From contig JAJTBO010000018.1 of the NCBI GenBank assembly GCA_021286855.1, positions 1 to 64,000 of the forward strand: 64,000 nucleotides of DNA, written 5' to 3'. Both the position numbers and the translations under genes were made by a program. Shown one piece after another: positions 36,101 through 44,815 of the stretch (the stretch's first letter is position 1; each line of letters starts with the position of its first letter). The stretch is from Hyphomicrobiales bacterium (GTDB taxonomy: Bacteria > Pseudomonadota > Alphaproteobacteria > Rhizobiales > Ancalomicrobiaceae). The notes beneath the pieces were generated by a model, which searched no databases, had not been told where the DNA came from, and was given only the letters and a program-made list of their open reading frames with translations.

Positions 36101-37122
36101 CGGTCGGTCAGACGAATCTCGATCCGGCGATTGCGAGCATAGGCCTCTTCCGACTTGGCGTCGTCGAGCGGCTGGAATTCGCCGAAGCCGGCGGCCATCA
36201 GATGTTTCGGCGAGACGCCGTCCTCGACGAGGCGGCGCACCACGGCGATGGCGCGGGCGGCGGAGAGCTCCCAGTTGGAGGCGAAACGGCCTCCGGCGAT
36301 CGGGCGATCGTCGGTGTGGCCGTCGATGCGGAGCGTCCAGGTGACGTCCGGCGGGATCTCGCGTTCGAGGTCGCGCACCGCGCTCGCCAGTCGGTCGATG
36401 GCGGCGCGGCCCTGGTCGTCCATGCCGTCGGAGCCGACCGGGAACAGCACCTCGGACTGGAAGACGAAGCGGTCGCCGACGACGCGGATGTCGGGGCGGT
36501 TGCCGAGGATTTCGCGCAGCCGGCCGAAGAAGTCGGAGCGATAGCGTTGCAGCTCCTGGACGCGCTGGGCGAGCGCCACGTTCAGCCGCTTGCCGAGATC
36601 GGCGATCTTGGTCTGGCTCTCCTTGTCGCGGCTCTCGGAGGCGTCGAGCGCCTGTTCGAGGGCGGCGATCTGGCGGCGCAGCGCGGCGATCTGCTGGTTG
36701 AGCAGGTCGACCTGGGCGAGGGCTTCGGCCGAGAGGCGCTTCTCGGCGTCGAGGGCGGCGGAGGTCGAGGCGGCGGCGGCGGAGCCGGCGGACGCGCCCT
36801 TCTCCAGCGCCGAGAGGCGGGCGGCGAGGCGGTCGCGCTCGACGGTGACGTCGACGAGGCCGGCGCGCAGGCGCGAGGTCTCGCCGTCGAGTTCGGCCTT
36901 GCCGCCGCGCTCCAGGGCGAGCAGCTCGGTCAGCTGTTCGATCTGCTTCTGCAGGCGGATCAGGGCGCTGTCCTTGCCGGTGATCTCCTTCGACAGGTAG
37001 AACTGCGCGAGCATGAACACCGAGAGCAGGAAGATGACGACGAGGACCAGCGTCGACAATGCGTCGACGAAGCCGGGCCAGTAGTCGATCGGACCTTCGC
37101 GGCGGCGACGGGCGAGGCGCAT
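36097..37122 (-). CDS. OmpA/MotB-type peptidoglycan-binding protein with membrane anchor
   Basis: 341 residues. One N-terminal membrane helix (YWPGFVDALSTLVLVVIFLL, about 13-32) carries an Asp as in the ion-conducting helix of MotB/ExbD. It is followed by a long coiled coil (about 50-190, EQLTELLALERGG, LNQQIAALRRQIAALEQALD). The C-terminal OmpA domain has RIDGHTDDRPI, NWELSAARAIAVVRRLVE and YARNRRIEIRLTDR, which contact peptidoglycan. The partner is the MotA/ExbB-type protein encoded two bases upstream. GGGAGGTGACG precedes the start. The longer frame to 38220 is the shadow of the neighbour. A proton-driven machine acting on the cell wall is inferred; it is separate from the Tol system at 56 kb. 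Confidence 0.87.
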   Translation of the reverse strand: MRLARRRREGPIDYWPGFVDALSTLVLVVIFLLSVFMLAQFYLSKEITGKDSALIRLQKQIEQLTELLALERGGKAELDGETSRLRAGLVDVTVERDRLAARLSALEKGASAGSAAAASTSAALDAEKRLSAEALAQVDLLNQQIAALRRQIAALEQALDASESRDKESQTKIADLGKRLNVALAQRVQELQRYRSDFFGRLREILGNRPDIRVVGDRFVFQSEVLFPVGSDGMDDQGRAAIDRLASAVRDLEREIPPDVTWTLRIDGHTDDRPIAGGRFASNWELSAARAIAVVRRLVEDGVSPKHLMAAGFGEFQPLDDAKSEEAYARNRRIEIRLTDR

Positions 37123-37124
37123 CG

Positions 37125-38162
37125 TCACCTCCCCTCGGGCTCGGAGCCTCGCACGCCGACGGCGCTGCGCTCGGACGCGCCGATGGCGGTTCTCTCCGAT
37201 GCGCCGATGGCGCCGGCGATGCGTTCGAGCGCGTCGCGGGTGGCGGCGGCCTCGGCGTTCTGCCGTTCGAGCAGGGCGCGCATCTGTTCCTGTTCGCCGC
37301 GGATGTGGCCGACCAGATCCCGCAGCGAAACGGAGAGTTCGACCAGCGCGGAGGCGGTGTTGCGGCCGCCGCCGCCTTCGGAGGCGCGGGCGAGGCGCTC
37401 GATCGAGCGACGCAGGTCCTCGCCGCCGCCGACGCCGCCTTCGGCGAAGTCGACGTCGGTCTCGGCGGCGAGCCAGTCCTCGAGCTCGTTGTAGAAGCGG
37501 TTCTGCGCCGCGCCGGCCTGAAGGTCGAGGAAGCCGATCACCAGCGAGCCGGCGAGGCCGAACAGCGAGGACGAGAACGCGATGCCCATGCCGGCGAGCG
37601 GCTTGGCGAGGCCGGCCTTGAGATCGTCGAAGACGACGGCGAGATCGGACGCCCCGGCGTTCATCGTCTTCAGCGTGTCGCCGACCGCCGAGACGGTCTC
37701 GGAGAGGCCGGTGAAGGTGCCGAGCAGGCCGAGGAAGACCAGGGTCGCGGCGATGTAGCGGGTGATCTCGCGGGTCTCGTCGAGACGCATGCCGATTGAA
37801 TCGAGGATCGAGCGGGTCACCGACGGGGTGAGGCCCGAAGCGCCGCGATCGCCAATCAGCGCCGCCATCGGGCCGAGCAGCTTCGGCCGGGTCATCGTCG
37901 AGGTGTCGACGTCGGCGCGGCGGAAGGCGTTGACCCAGCGCACCTCGGGCAGGAGGCGCAGCACCTGGCGCAGCGCCAGGAGAATGCCGAGGGCGGCGAC
38001 GAACAGGATGAAGCCGTTCAGCGCGGGATTGGCGTGGAAGGCGTTGATCGCCTGCTTCTGCAGGATCACCCCGACGAAACCGGCGATCACCAGGAAGATC
38101 AACATGCGCAGGAGAAAGACCAGCGGGCTCGACAGACGTTCGTGGGCCGGATCTCGCGCCAT
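37125..38162 (-). CDS. MotA/TolQ/ExbB-type proton-channel protein
   Basis: 345 residues. Helices at about 13-33 (LVFLLRMLIFLVIAGFVGVI) and 48-65 precede the conserved channel pair: YIAATLVFLGLLGTFTGLSETVSAV and GLAKPLAGMGIAFSSSLFGLAGSLVIG, the ExbB/TolQ hallmark. A ~120-residue cytosolic tail is predicted to be coiled coil (EQEQMRALLERQNAEAAATRD). It is paired with the MotB/OmpA-type partner. This two-gene unit, widespread in Rhizobiales, resembles ZorAB of Zorya defence in plan, but no Zorya effector genes are next to it. The start at 38162 has GGGAG nine bases upstream. Confidence 0.87.
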   Translation of the reverse strand: MARDPAHERLSSPLVFLLRMLIFLVIAGFVGVILQKQAINAFHANPALNGFILFVAALGILLALRQVLRLLPEVRWVNAFRRADVDTSTMTRPKLLGPMAALIGDRGASGLTPSVTRSILDSIGMRLDETREITRYIAATLVFLGLLGTFTGLSETVSAVGDTLKTMNAGASDLAVVFDDLKAGLAKPLAGMGIAFSSSLFGLAGSLVIGFLDLQAGAAQNRFYNELEDWLAAETDVDFAEGGVGGGEDLRRSIERLARASEGGGGRNTASALVELSVSLRDLVGHIRGEQEQMRALLERQNAEAAATRDALERIAGAIGASERTAIGASERSAVGVRGSEPEGR

Positions 38163-38232
38163 TCCTCGGTTCTCCCTTCTCGCCGCCACCATGACGGCAG
38201 GCGTCGCCGGAGACAAGCATGCGTCCTGCGTC

Positions 38233-38246
38233 GCCGTCATGACGGC
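38233..38246. repeat. 14-base perfect palindrome between suhB and the ExbB-type gene
   Basis: GCCGTCATGACGGC in the 133-base spacer between two same-strand genes. Neighbouring copies of ATGACGGC (near 38193) suggest local duplication; it may be part of a hairpin after suhB. Confidence 0.35.
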
Positions 38247-38295
38247 GTCATGCGATGCGTCGCCTCCGGCTCGGGCGGCGCGCCGCCGCTCCGCG

Positions 38296-39084
38296 TCAGC
38301 CGACGCCGAGCAGTTTGGCGAGGCGCTTGTGGATGTTCTCGTTGCCGCACAGCACCGAGCCGGTCTCCAGCATGCGGTCGCGGCCGTCCATGTCGCAGAC
38401 GAAGCCGCCGGCCTCGCGCACCAGGAGGATGCCGGCCGCCATGTCCCACGGATTGAGGGCGCGCTCCCAGAAGCCGTCGAGGCGGCCGGAGGCGACCCAG
38501 GCGAGATCGAGCGCGGCGGCGCCGCAGCGGCGGATGCCGGCGACTTCGCGCATCACGGTGGTCATTTCGCCGATGAAGCGGGCGTGGTCGCCGTGGCCGA
38601 GGAAGGGGATGCCGGTGCCGATGACGCATTCGTTGAGGTCACGGCGGGCGGCGACGCGCAGGCGGCGATCGTTCATGAAGGCGCCGGCGCCGCGTTCGGC
38701 GACGTAGAGCTCGTCGAGGACCGGATTGTAGATCACGCCGGCGACGATCTGATCGTTGCGCTTCAGGGCGAGCGAGATGGCGAACTGCGGGATGCCGTGC
38801 AGGAAGTTGGTGGTGCCGTCGAGCGGGTCGATGATCCAGGTGTGGGTCGGATCGGTCCCTTCGACGACGCCGGATTCCTCCATCAGGAAGCCGTAGCCGG
38901 GACGGACGCGGGCGAGCTCGTCGCGCAGGATCTGTTCGGCCTTGCGGTCGGCGGCGGAGACGAAGTCGGCCGGGCCCTTGTGGGAGACCTGCAGGTTCTC
39001 GACCTCGCCGAAGTCGCGCACGAGCGAACGGGCCGCCTTGCGGACGGCGTCGACCATGACGTTGAGGAGTGCCGAGCGTGCCAT
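38296..39084 (-). CDS. suhB: inositol-1-monophosphatase SuhB
   Basis: 262 residues, standard SuhB size. Metal-binding motifs: FLMEESG (about 65-71), IIDPLDGTTNFLHGIP (about 82-97) and NPWDMAAGILLVREAGG (about 210-226). It hydrolyses inositol phosphates; in E. coli the protein also joins rRNA antitermination complexes. The start at 39084 (MARSALLNVMVDAVRKA) follows the family; the frame is open to 39126. It is the second phosphatase of this superfamily in the window. Same-strand neighbours on both sides leave gaps of 75-130 bases. Confidence 0.94.
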   Translation of the reverse strand: MARSALLNVMVDAVRKAARSLVRDFGEVENLQVSHKGPADFVSAADRKAEQILRDELARVRPGYGFLMEESGVVEGTDPTHTWIIDPLDGTTNFLHGIPQFAISLALKRNDQIVAGVIYNPVLDELYVAERGAGAFMNDRRLRVAARRDLNECVIGTGIPFLGHGDHARFIGEMTTVMREVAGIRRCGAAALDLAWVASGRLDGFWERALNPWDMAAGILLVREAGGFVCDMDGRDRMLETGSVLCGNENIHKRLAKLLGVG

Positions 39085-39158
39085 CGATGTTCCCATGGGT
39101 TTCTTGAGACGGCCTCTCGTCACCACGAAACGCCGTCGGATTCAAGGAAAAAGGCCGA

Positions 39159-40343
39159 TCAGGGCCGCGGTTTCGCGGCCGCTTCGGCAGAGGAGGGCGC
39201 CGGCGCGGCGCCGGTGGGGGTCGCCGAGGCGTCGGGTTCGTCGAGGGTCACGCCGGACATGCGCGCGACGATGCGGTCGGCCTCGCGCTCGGCGCGGGCG
39301 CGCTGGTCGGGCGAGAGGCCGGCGAGCCGGGTCTCGAGCCAGATGTCGGGCAGGCCCTGTCGGTTCGCCAGGAGGTGCCAGGCGAGCGCCGTCACCGGAT
39401 CGGGCGCGACGCCGATGCCGAGCGCATACATCCGGGCGAGGCGGTCCTGGCCGATGGCGTTGCCGCGCAGCGCGGAGCGCTTGAACCAGACGAAGGCGTT
39501 CTCCGGCGACTTGGCGACGCCGCGGCCGTTGATCAACATCAGGGCGAATTCGATCTCGGCGGCCTCGAAGCCGCTCATCGCCGCCTCGCGCATCCAGCGC
39601 GCCGCGGTCAGCGGGTCGTGGCCGGGATTGTCGGGATCGGCAAGGAGAGTGGCGTAGGCGTATTGCGCCTCGATGTTCCCGAGCTCGGCGGCGCGCTTCA
39701 GCCAAGCGACCGCCTTGTCCGGGTCGTGCGGGGCGACGGTTCCGTCGAACAACATCATCGCGCCGTTGTAGAGCGCGATCGGCTGATCCTTCTCGGCGGC
39801 GGCTTCGAAGAGTTTCCAGGCGCGGGCCATGTCCTTGTCGCCGGCGCGGCCGGAGACGATCATCTGCCCGAGCGCCGCCATCGCTTCGCGGTCGCCTGCG
39901 TCGGCGGCCAGCCCGTACCATTTCGCCGCCTTGGCGAGGTCGGTCGACACGCCGAGCCCGCCTTCGTAGAGCACGCCGATCATCGTCATGGCGGCGGCGT
40001 CGCCCCGTTCGGCGCGGGGGATGGCGAACGCCATCGCCTTCAGCCAGAGGCCGCGCTGATAGGCGGCGTAGACCGGGTCGGCGTCGGCCGCGTCGTCGGC
40101 CGGGGCCGGGGTGAGCGTCGCGCCGGGCAACGAGAAGGCGCCCTCGCCGGTCGCGAAAGGCGTCGTCTGCGGCGCGAAGACGCCGGCGGGGAGCTTCGGC
40201 TCGGCGGCGGGTTTCTCGTGCGTCGTCGGTTTCTTCGCCGGGGTCGGCTTGGCGTGCGCGGCGGGGGCGTGCGCGGCGGTGGCGAACACGACGAGGCCGA
40301 CGAGAACGGCGAGCGGGAGACGAAAGGCGCGGCGGTCGGACAC
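39159..40343 (-). CDS. Sel1-repeat (tetratricopeptide-like) periplasmic protein
   Basis: 394 residues. A signal peptide (LPLAVLVGLVVFATAAHAPAAHA, cleavage near 31) and a Lys/Pro-rich linker are followed by about six Sel1-like repeats between ~105 and 325, for example AKAAKWYGLAADAGDREAMA, DKAVAWLKRAAELGNIEAQY and LTAARWMREAAMSGFEAAEI. Sel1 proteins act as adaptors; partners are unknown. The C-terminus (about 365-394) is low-complexity Pro/Ala. It is 12 bases from the ThiE-like gene's stop, so the two may be cotranscribed. Confidence 0.85.
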   Translation of the reverse strand: MSDRRAFRLPLAVLVGLVVFATAAHAPAAHAKPTPAKKPTTHEKPAAEPKLPAGVFAPQTTPFATGEGAFSLPGATLTPAPADDAADADPVYAAYQRGLWLKAMAFAIPRAERGDAAAMTMIGVLYEGGLGVSTDLAKAAKWYGLAADAGDREAMAALGQMIVSGRAGDKDMARAWKLFEAAAEKDQPIALYNGAMMLFDGTVAPHDPDKAVAWLKRAAELGNIEAQYAYATLLADPDNPGHDPLTAARWMREAAMSGFEAAEIEFALMLINGRGVAKSPENAFVWFKRSALRGNAIGQDRLARMYALGIGVAPDPVTALAWHLLANRQGLPDIWLETRLAGLSPDQRARAEREADRIVARMSGVTLDEPDASATPTGAAPAPSSAEAAAKPRP

Positions 40344-40355
40344 GGGGCGCAGACC

Positions 40356-40988
40356 TCAGTTCTCCGCCGGAGCGGCGTCGGCGAGACGGCGGACGGCCTC
40401 GCGCACCGCCTCGGCGGGGCCGCGCGGATCGGACCAGATCGCATGGCGCAGCGCGACGAACTCCGCGCCGGTGGCGGCGGCGGCGTCGCAGGAGGCGAGG
40501 GTCGCGCCGGCGAGGAGCACCACCGGCGGCTCGAACAACGGCGTCCACCAGGCGGCGAGTTCGAGGGCGCGCGGCGCGGCCTCGTCCGTCTCGGGGTGGT
40601 CGAGATCGCCGAAGAAGACGTAGTCGACCGCCGTATCGCCGGCCTCCATCGCCTCGTGGCGGGTGGCGAGCCCGCCGACGCCGACGATGCCGTTCGGATG
40701 GAAGGTCTCGAGCGCGTTCTCGAGATCGGCGGGGCCGGTGTCGACATGGACGCCGTCGGCGCGGGAGCGGCCGGCGGCGCGGCTGTCGTTGCGGACCATG
40801 ACGGCGACGTCGTGGGCTTGCGCGATCGGGGTGAGAATCTCGGCGAGGCGCTGACGCGTCATCTCCGAACCGCCGTCGAGGGCGACGATCAGCGAGGCGA
40901 CGTCGCCGGCCGAAACGGCGGCCTCGAGCGTCGCGGGGAAAGTCGCGAGATCGACGGTCGAGGGGGTGACGAGGACGAGACGGGCCAA
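40356..40988 (-). CDS. thiamine-phosphate synthase-like protein
   Basis: 210 residues with the ThiE/TenI TIM-barrel plan: ARLVLVTPSTVD (strand 1), DVASLIVALDGG, AQAHDVAVMVRNDSRAAGRSRADGVHVDTG, NGIVGVGGLATRHEAMEAGDTAVDYVFFG and a C-terminal segment. The usual catalytic details are weakened: the G-x-S-x-H and DYxxxGP signatures appear only as GLATRHEA and DYVFFGDL, so it may not make thiamine phosphate. The start is a TTG at 40988 with AAGGAA six bases before; the frame runs open to 41201 without support. It follows pgk on the same strand after a hairpin. Confidence 0.7.
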   Translation of the reverse strand: MARLVLVTPSTVDLATFPATLEAAVSAGDVASLIVALDGGSEMTRQRLAEILTPIAQAHDVAVMVRNDSRAAGRSRADGVHVDTGPADLENALETFHPNGIVGVGGLATRHEAMEAGDTAVDYVFFGDLDHPETDEAAPRALELAAWWTPLFEPPVVLLAGATLASCDAAAATGAEFVALRHAIWSDPRGPAEAVREAVRRLADAAPAEN

Positions 40989-41099
40989 AGGGCGTTCCTT
41001 CGCGAGAAGCGGGCGCGGGCGGAGGGGCCGCGCCGTTCGCCTCTTCCTATGGGATTTCGGCGCGAGCGAGGCAAGGGGCGCTTCGTCTCGGGAGACGAC

Positions 41100-41129
41100 G
41101 ACGGCCCGGGAGCGGGCTCCCGGGCCGTC
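41100..41129 (-). terminator. hairpin after pgk
   Basis: Perfect 13-base G/C stem with four-base loop (41100-41112 with 41117-41129), 21 bases past the pgk stop; no T tract follows on the minus strand. Confidence 0.6.
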
Positions 41130-41149
41130 GGTTCGATCGGGTCGAGCGA

Positions 41150-42346
41150 TCAGGCCTTGCGCAGGCACTCGACGCCGGGGAGCGCCTTGCCCTCGAGCCA
41201 CTCGAGGAAGGCGCCGCCGGCGGTCGAGATGTAGGTGAAGTCGTCGGCCGCGCCGGCGTGGTTCAGCGCCGCGACGGTGTCGCCGCCGCCGGCGACCGCC
41301 GTGATCTTGCCTTCGGCGGCGAGCTCGCCGGCGCGACGGGCGACCGCGTTGGTCGCCGCGTCGAAGGGCTCGATCTCGAAGGCGCCGAACGGGCCGTTCC
41401 AGACCAACGTCTTGATCTCGCCGAGCAGCGCGATGACGGCGGCGACCGAATCCGGTCCGGCGTCGAGCACCATCTCGTCGGCGGCGATGCCGCCGTTCTT
41501 GACGACGCGGTTCGCCGCGCCGGCCTTGAACTCCTTGGCGGCGACGCCGTCGACCGGCAGGACGACGGCGCAGCCGGCGGCCTTGGCCTTCTCGACGATC
41601 TCACGGGCGGTCGGGGCGAGGTCGTGTTCGCACAGCGACTTGCCGACCTCGAGCCCTCCCGCGGCGAGGAAGGTGTTGGCCATGCCGCCGCCGATGATCA
41701 GGTAGTCGACCTTCTTGACCAGATTGCCGAGCAGCTCGAGCTTGGAGGACACCTTGGCGCCGCCGACGACGGCCGCGACGGGACGCTCGGGGGCCTCGAG
41801 CGCCTTGGTCAGCGCGTCGAGCTCGGTCTGCATGCAACGGCCGGCGTAGGCCGGCAGCAGATGGGCGAGCCCTTCCGTCGTCGCATGGGCCCGGTGGGCG
41901 GTGGCGAAGGCGTCGTTGACGTAGAGGTCGCCGAGCGCGGCGAGCTTCTTCACGTGCTCGGGGTCGTTCTTCTCCTCGCCCTTGTAGAAGCGGGTGTTCT
42001 CGAGCAGGAGGACGTCGCCGTCGGCCATCTTCGCGATCGCCTCCTCGGCGACCGGGCCGATGCTGTCGGCGGCGAAGGCGACGGGCATGCCGAGGCGGGA
42101 GGCGAGGGCGGGCACGACCTGCTCGAGCGAGTACTTCGCCTCGGGGCCTTCCTTCGGACGACCGAAGTGGGCGAGCAGGATCACCTTGCCGCCCTTGTCG
42201 GCGATCTCGGTGATGGTCGGCAGCACGGCGCGGATGCGGGTGTCGTCGGTGACGTGTCCGTCTTCCATCGGCACGTTGAGGTCGACACGGACGAGGACGC
42301 GCTTGCCCTTCACGTCGGCGTCGTCGAGGGTCTTGAAGGCGCTCAT
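41150..42346 (-). CDS. pgk: phosphoglycerate kinase
   Basis: Glycolytic/gluconeogenic enzyme: 1,3-bisphosphoglycerate + ADP to 3-phosphoglycerate + ATP. 398 residues. [15 protein letters not shown] (about 15-29), [51 protein letters not shown] and the nucleotide-binding GGGDTVAAL near the C-terminus. It follows gap, but a strong terminator lies between, so it is at least partly expressed from its own promoter in the 74-base spacer or by read-through. Confidence 0.97.
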   Translation of the reverse strand: MSAFKTLDDADVKGKRVLVRVDLNVPMEDGHVTDDTRIRAVLPTITEIADKGGKVILLAHFGRPKEGPEAKYSLEQVVPALASRLGMPVAFAADSIGPVAEEAIAKMADGDVLLLENTRFYKGEEKNDPEHVKKLAALGDLYVNDAFATAHRAHATTEGLAHLLPAYAGRCMQTELDALTKALEAPERPVAAVVGGAKVSSKLELLGNLVKKVDYLIIGGGMANTFLAAGGLEVGKSLCEHDLAPTAREIVEKAKAAGCAVVLPVDGVAAKEFKAGAANRVVKNGGIAADEMVLDAGPDSVAAVIALLGEIKTLVWNGPFGAFEIEPFDAATNAVARRAGELAAEGKITAVAGGGDTVAALNHAGAADDFTYISTAGGAFLEWLEGKALPGVECLRKA

Positions 42347-42382
42347 GATCTCTCTCCCCGATTGTTGGCTTCACGAGAAAAA

Positions 42383-42406
42383 AAGGGCCGGTCGAGACCG
42401 GCCCTT
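42383..42406 (-). terminator. intrinsic terminator between gap and pgk
   Basis: Perfect 11-base stem (42383-42393 with 42396-42406), followed on the minus strand by a run of seven T. It lies 15 bases after the gap stop. Confidence 0.88.
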
Positions 42407-42420
42407 CTTCGATCCGAGGA

Positions 42421-43428
42421 TCAGATCAGCTTCGCCATGGCGACGGCGGTGTCCGACATGCGGTTGGAGAAGCCCCACTCGTTGTCGTACCAGGAGAGCA
42501 CCGAGACCAGGGTGCCGTCCATGACCTTGGTCTGGTCGGTGTGGAACACCGACGAGTGCGGGTCGTGGTTGAAATCGGAGGAGACGTTCTTGTCGTCGGT
42601 GTAACCGAGGATGCCCTTCAGCGCGCCGTCGGCGGCGGCGCGGATCGCGGCGTTGATCTCGTCCTTGGTGGTCGCGCGCTTGGCGATGAACTTCAGGTCG
42701 ACGACCGAGACGTTCGGGGTCGGCACGCGCATGGCGAAGCCGTCGAGCTTGCCGTTGAGCTCCGGCAGGACGAGGCCGACGGCCTTGGCGGCGCCGGTCG
42801 AGGTCGGGATCATGCTGAGGGCCGCCGCGCGGGCGCGGTAGAGGTCCTTGTGCATGGTGTCCAGCGTCGGCTGGTCGCCGGTATAGGAGTGGATCGTCGT
42901 CATCATGCCCTTCTCGATGCCGATGGCCTCGTGGAGGACCTTGGCGAAGGGCGCGAGGCAGTTGGTCGTGCAGGAGGCGTTGGAGACGACGAGGTGATCC
43001 TTGGTCAGCTTGTCGTGATTGACGCCGTAGACCACGGTGAGGTCGGCGCCGTCGGCCGGGGCCGAGACCAGGACGCGCTTGGCGCCGGCGGTCAGATGCA
43101 TCGCCGCCTTGTCGCGGGCGGTGAAGATGCCGGTGCACTCCATGGCGACGTCGATGCCGAGCTCGCCCCACGGCAGCTGGGTCGGATCCTTGATGGCGGT
43201 GACCTTGATCGGGCCGGTCCCGACGTCGATGGTGTCGCCGGAGACGGTCACGGTGCCGGGGAAGCGGCCATGGACCGAATCGTAACGCACCAGATGGGCG
43301 TTGGTCTCGACCGGGCCGAGATCGTTGAGGGCGACGACCTCGATGTCGGTACGGCCGGATTCGACGATGGCGCGCAGGACGTTGCGGCCGATGCGGCCGA
43401 AGCCGTTGATGGCGACGCGGACAGCCAT
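42421..43428 (-). CDS. gap: glyceraldehyde-3-phosphate dehydrogenase, type I
   Basis: 335-residue NAD-dependent [22 protein letters not shown] (NAD-binding, residues 4-20), the active-site [15 protein letters not shown] with catalytic Cys near 152, [11 protein letters not shown], and [11 protein letters not shown] near the C-terminus. The start at 43428 ([11 protein letters not shown]) follows the family; the frame is open to 43716. Together with pgk it forms the usual gap-pgk order, without tkt in front, which is replaced here by a 495-base region and a divergent operon. Confidence 0.97.
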   Translation of the reverse strand: MAVRVAINGFGRIGRNVLRAIVESGRTDIEVVALNDLGPVETNAHLVRYDSVHGRFPGTVTVSGDTIDVGTGPIKVTAIKDPTQLPWGELGIDVAMECTGIFTARDKAAMHLTAGAKRVLVSAPADGADLTVVYGVNHDKLTKDHLVVSNASCTTNCLAPFAKVLHEAIGIEKGMMTTIHSYTGDQPTLDTMHKDLYRARAAALSMIPTSTGAAKAVGLVLPELNGKLDGFAMRVPTPNVSVVDLKFIAKRATTKDEINAAIRAAADGALKGILGYTDDKNVSSDFNHDPHSSVFHTDQTKVMDGTLVSVLSWYDNEWGFSNRMSDTAVAMAKLI

Positions 43429-43678
43429 GGAAGTTCTCCTCTCGATTGATCCTTCGGCCGTGCGGCGGAGCCGAACGGCGGTCACAGTGGCTCCGGGTGG
43501 TCCCCGACTTTCCGAGATCGAGCTTCGAAAAGGCCGCTCGGCGAAGGCGTTGCACCCTTCCTCCCGCCATCCGTCGGACACGGAACGGGCGACAGGAAAA
43601 TTTCTTTCGCCTCCGAGAGTGGTCGCGCGTCCCGAGACGCGCCGGCCGTGACCGCCCCCGAAAAATGAGGTCGGGGCA

Positions 43679-43706
43679 CTGATAGCAGGGCGGTTCGGGG
43701 TGTCAA
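43679..43706 (-). promoter_or_regulatory. predicted sigma-70 promoter of gap
   Basis: On the minus strand TTGACA (43706-43701), 16-base spacer, TATCAG (43684-43679). A full -35 consensus in a GC-rich genome makes this a strong candidate. Confidence 0.7.
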
Positions 43707-43771
43707 TCCGGCGCATTGCGCGGGGGAGCCTCGAGGCGTCGCGCGAAGGCGCCCGCTCGACGCCCGTCCGA

Positions 43772-43801
43772 TTGACCCGAGCTCGCGGGCGGGCCTAAAT
43801 T
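43772..43801 (+). promoter_or_regulatory. predicted promoter of DUF4164-zapA
   Basis: TTGACC (43772-43777), 18-base spacer, TAAATT (43796-43801), rightward. Confidence 0.55.
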
Positions 43802-43923
43802 CCGCCGTCGAGGAAGCTTCGACGAATCGATCCGGGGTGGTCGCGCGGCTCGCGACGAGGAGCGTCGATGTGTCGTCCGCGGTCGGGCTCGGGCGGCGGG
43901 CGCGACGTCGCGAGGAGGGGCAG

Positions 43924-44205
43924 ATGGTTCAGGCACCGGCCGTCGAGGCGGCGCTCGGTCGGCTGACGGCGGCGCTCGAGGGGCTCGAGGCGGCGACGGA
44001 ACGGCGGTTCCGCTCGGAACGGTCGGAGATGGAGCTCGAGGACGAGATCTCACGGCTCGCCGAAGATCGGTCGCAGCTCGGCCAGACCCTCGATCAGGAA
44101 AAGGCTCGCGCCAATCTGCTCGAAGAGACCAATCGCGAGGTTTCGCGCCGCCTGGTCGCGGCGATGGAGTCGATCCGGTCGGTTCTCGACGCGCACGGCG
44201 GGTGA
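43924..44205 (+). CDS. DUF4164 coiled-coil protein
   Basis: 93 residues (MVQAPAVEAALGRLTAALEG...), almost entirely heptad-rich coiled coil, containing ERSEMELEDEISRLAEDRSQ and a second helix SRRLVAAMESIRSVL. It belongs to the DUF4164 family, which in Rhizobiales sits directly before zapA. Only three bases separate it from zapA, so a shared role at the division site is a fair inference. GAGGAGGGG lies just before the start; the frame is open to 43837. Confidence 0.8.
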   Translation: MVQAPAVEAALGRLTAALEGLEAATERRFRSERSEMELEDEISRLAEDRSQLGQTLDQEKARANLLEETNREVSRRLVAAMESIRSVLDAHGG

Positions 44206-44208
44206 GGG

Positions 44209-44595
44209 ATGATGGCGCAGGTCAACGTGACCATCAACGGGCGGGTCTACCGGATGGCCTGCGAGGACGGTCAGGAGGCGCATCTCCAGGGCCTCGCGCA
44301 GCGGCTCGACGAGATCATCCACGGTCTGCGCGGCTCCTTCGGCGAGATCGGCGACCAACGGCTGACGGTGATGGCGGCGGTGACGGTGATGGACGACCTC
44401 GCCGAGACGCAGCGCCGGCTGAAGAGCCTCGAGGCGGAGAACCGCTCCCTTCGCGAAGCCCGCGCGGCGGTGATCGAACGGCGCGACGAGGTCGAGATCG
44501 AGATCGCCCGTCGCATCGACGAGGCGGCGCGCCGGATCGGCTCGGTCGCCGAGGCGCTGGGCCGGCGCGGGCGCGAGGCCGTCGAAGAAAATTGA
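44209..44595 (+). CDS. zapA: cell division protein ZapA
   Basis: 128-residue Z-ring-associated protein that bundles FtsZ filaments. The N-terminal ZapA fold is QVNVTINGRVYRMACEDGQE, then EAHLQGLAQRLDEIIHGLRG and the long C-terminal dimerising helix (TVMDDLAETQRRLKSLEAEN). An adjacent second ATG at 44212 could also serve. It is cotranscribed with DUF4164 and followed by 6S RNA and fau, the classical order. Confidence 0.92.
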   Translation: MMAQVNVTINGRVYRMACEDGQEAHLQGLAQRLDEIIHGLRGSFGEIGDQRLTVMAAVTVMDDLAETQRRLKSLEAENRSLREARAAVIERRDEVEIEIARRIDEAARRIGSVAEALGRRGREAVEEN

Positions 44596-44620
44596 GGCCG
44601 TGGACGAGTTCGGCGGCGCA

Positions 44621-44650
44621 CTGGCATGGCGATGCGGCGCGCCCTATATT
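44621..44650 (+). promoter_or_regulatory. predicted promoter of 6S RNA
   Basis: CTGGCA (44621-44626), 18-base spacer, TATATT (44645-44650), just after the zapA stop; start of transcription expected near 44657. Confidence 0.6.
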
Positions 44651-44659
44651 GGCCGACGG

Positions 44660-44815
44660 CGAGGCTGCGCGATGCGACAGGAGTCTGTATCCCCGGGGCC
44701 TTATCGATCCGAACGGGAGCTGTCCCTGGGGAGGCTCGTGGGCTTCCCCAAAACGGCGCCCACCTACGTTGTAGGTTTCCCGGGATCGATTTCTCCATCG
44801 GTCGAGGTGGCTTCG
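44660..44815 (+). ncRNA. ssrS: 6S RNA
   Basis: Regulator of sigma-70 RNA polymerase in stationary phase; it mimics an open promoter. The evidence is position (between zapA and fau, as in most Proteobacteria) and sequence: GGGAGCTGTCCCTGG, the apical GTGGGC...GCCCAC stem (about 44739-44763) and the CACCTACGTTGTAGGTTTCC element (44761-44780), in which CCTAC/GTAGG forms the small hairpin of the 3' side of the central bubble. ATCGATCC (44703-44710) pairs with GGATCGAT (44783-44790) as part of the closing stem. A promoter precedes it. The ends are approximate. Confidence 0.85.

Larger units (their letters stand above)
43429..43923. other. 495-base divergent regulatory region (gap / DUF4164-zapA)
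   Basis: No gene seen. A leftward promoter (43679-43706) serves gap with a leader of about 240 bases, and a rightward promoter (43772-43801) serves DUF4164-zapA with a leader of about 115 bases. The long gap leader contains GC-rich inverted segments and could carry post-transcriptional control; no riboswitch class is recognised. Confidence 0.5.

Noticed and set aside
36097-38162. Zorya-type ZorAB defence pair
   Set aside because: The proteins share the MotA/MotB plan, but no zorC/D/E-like helicase or nuclease genes are adjacent, and such pairs are ordinary chromosomal genes in Rhizobiales.
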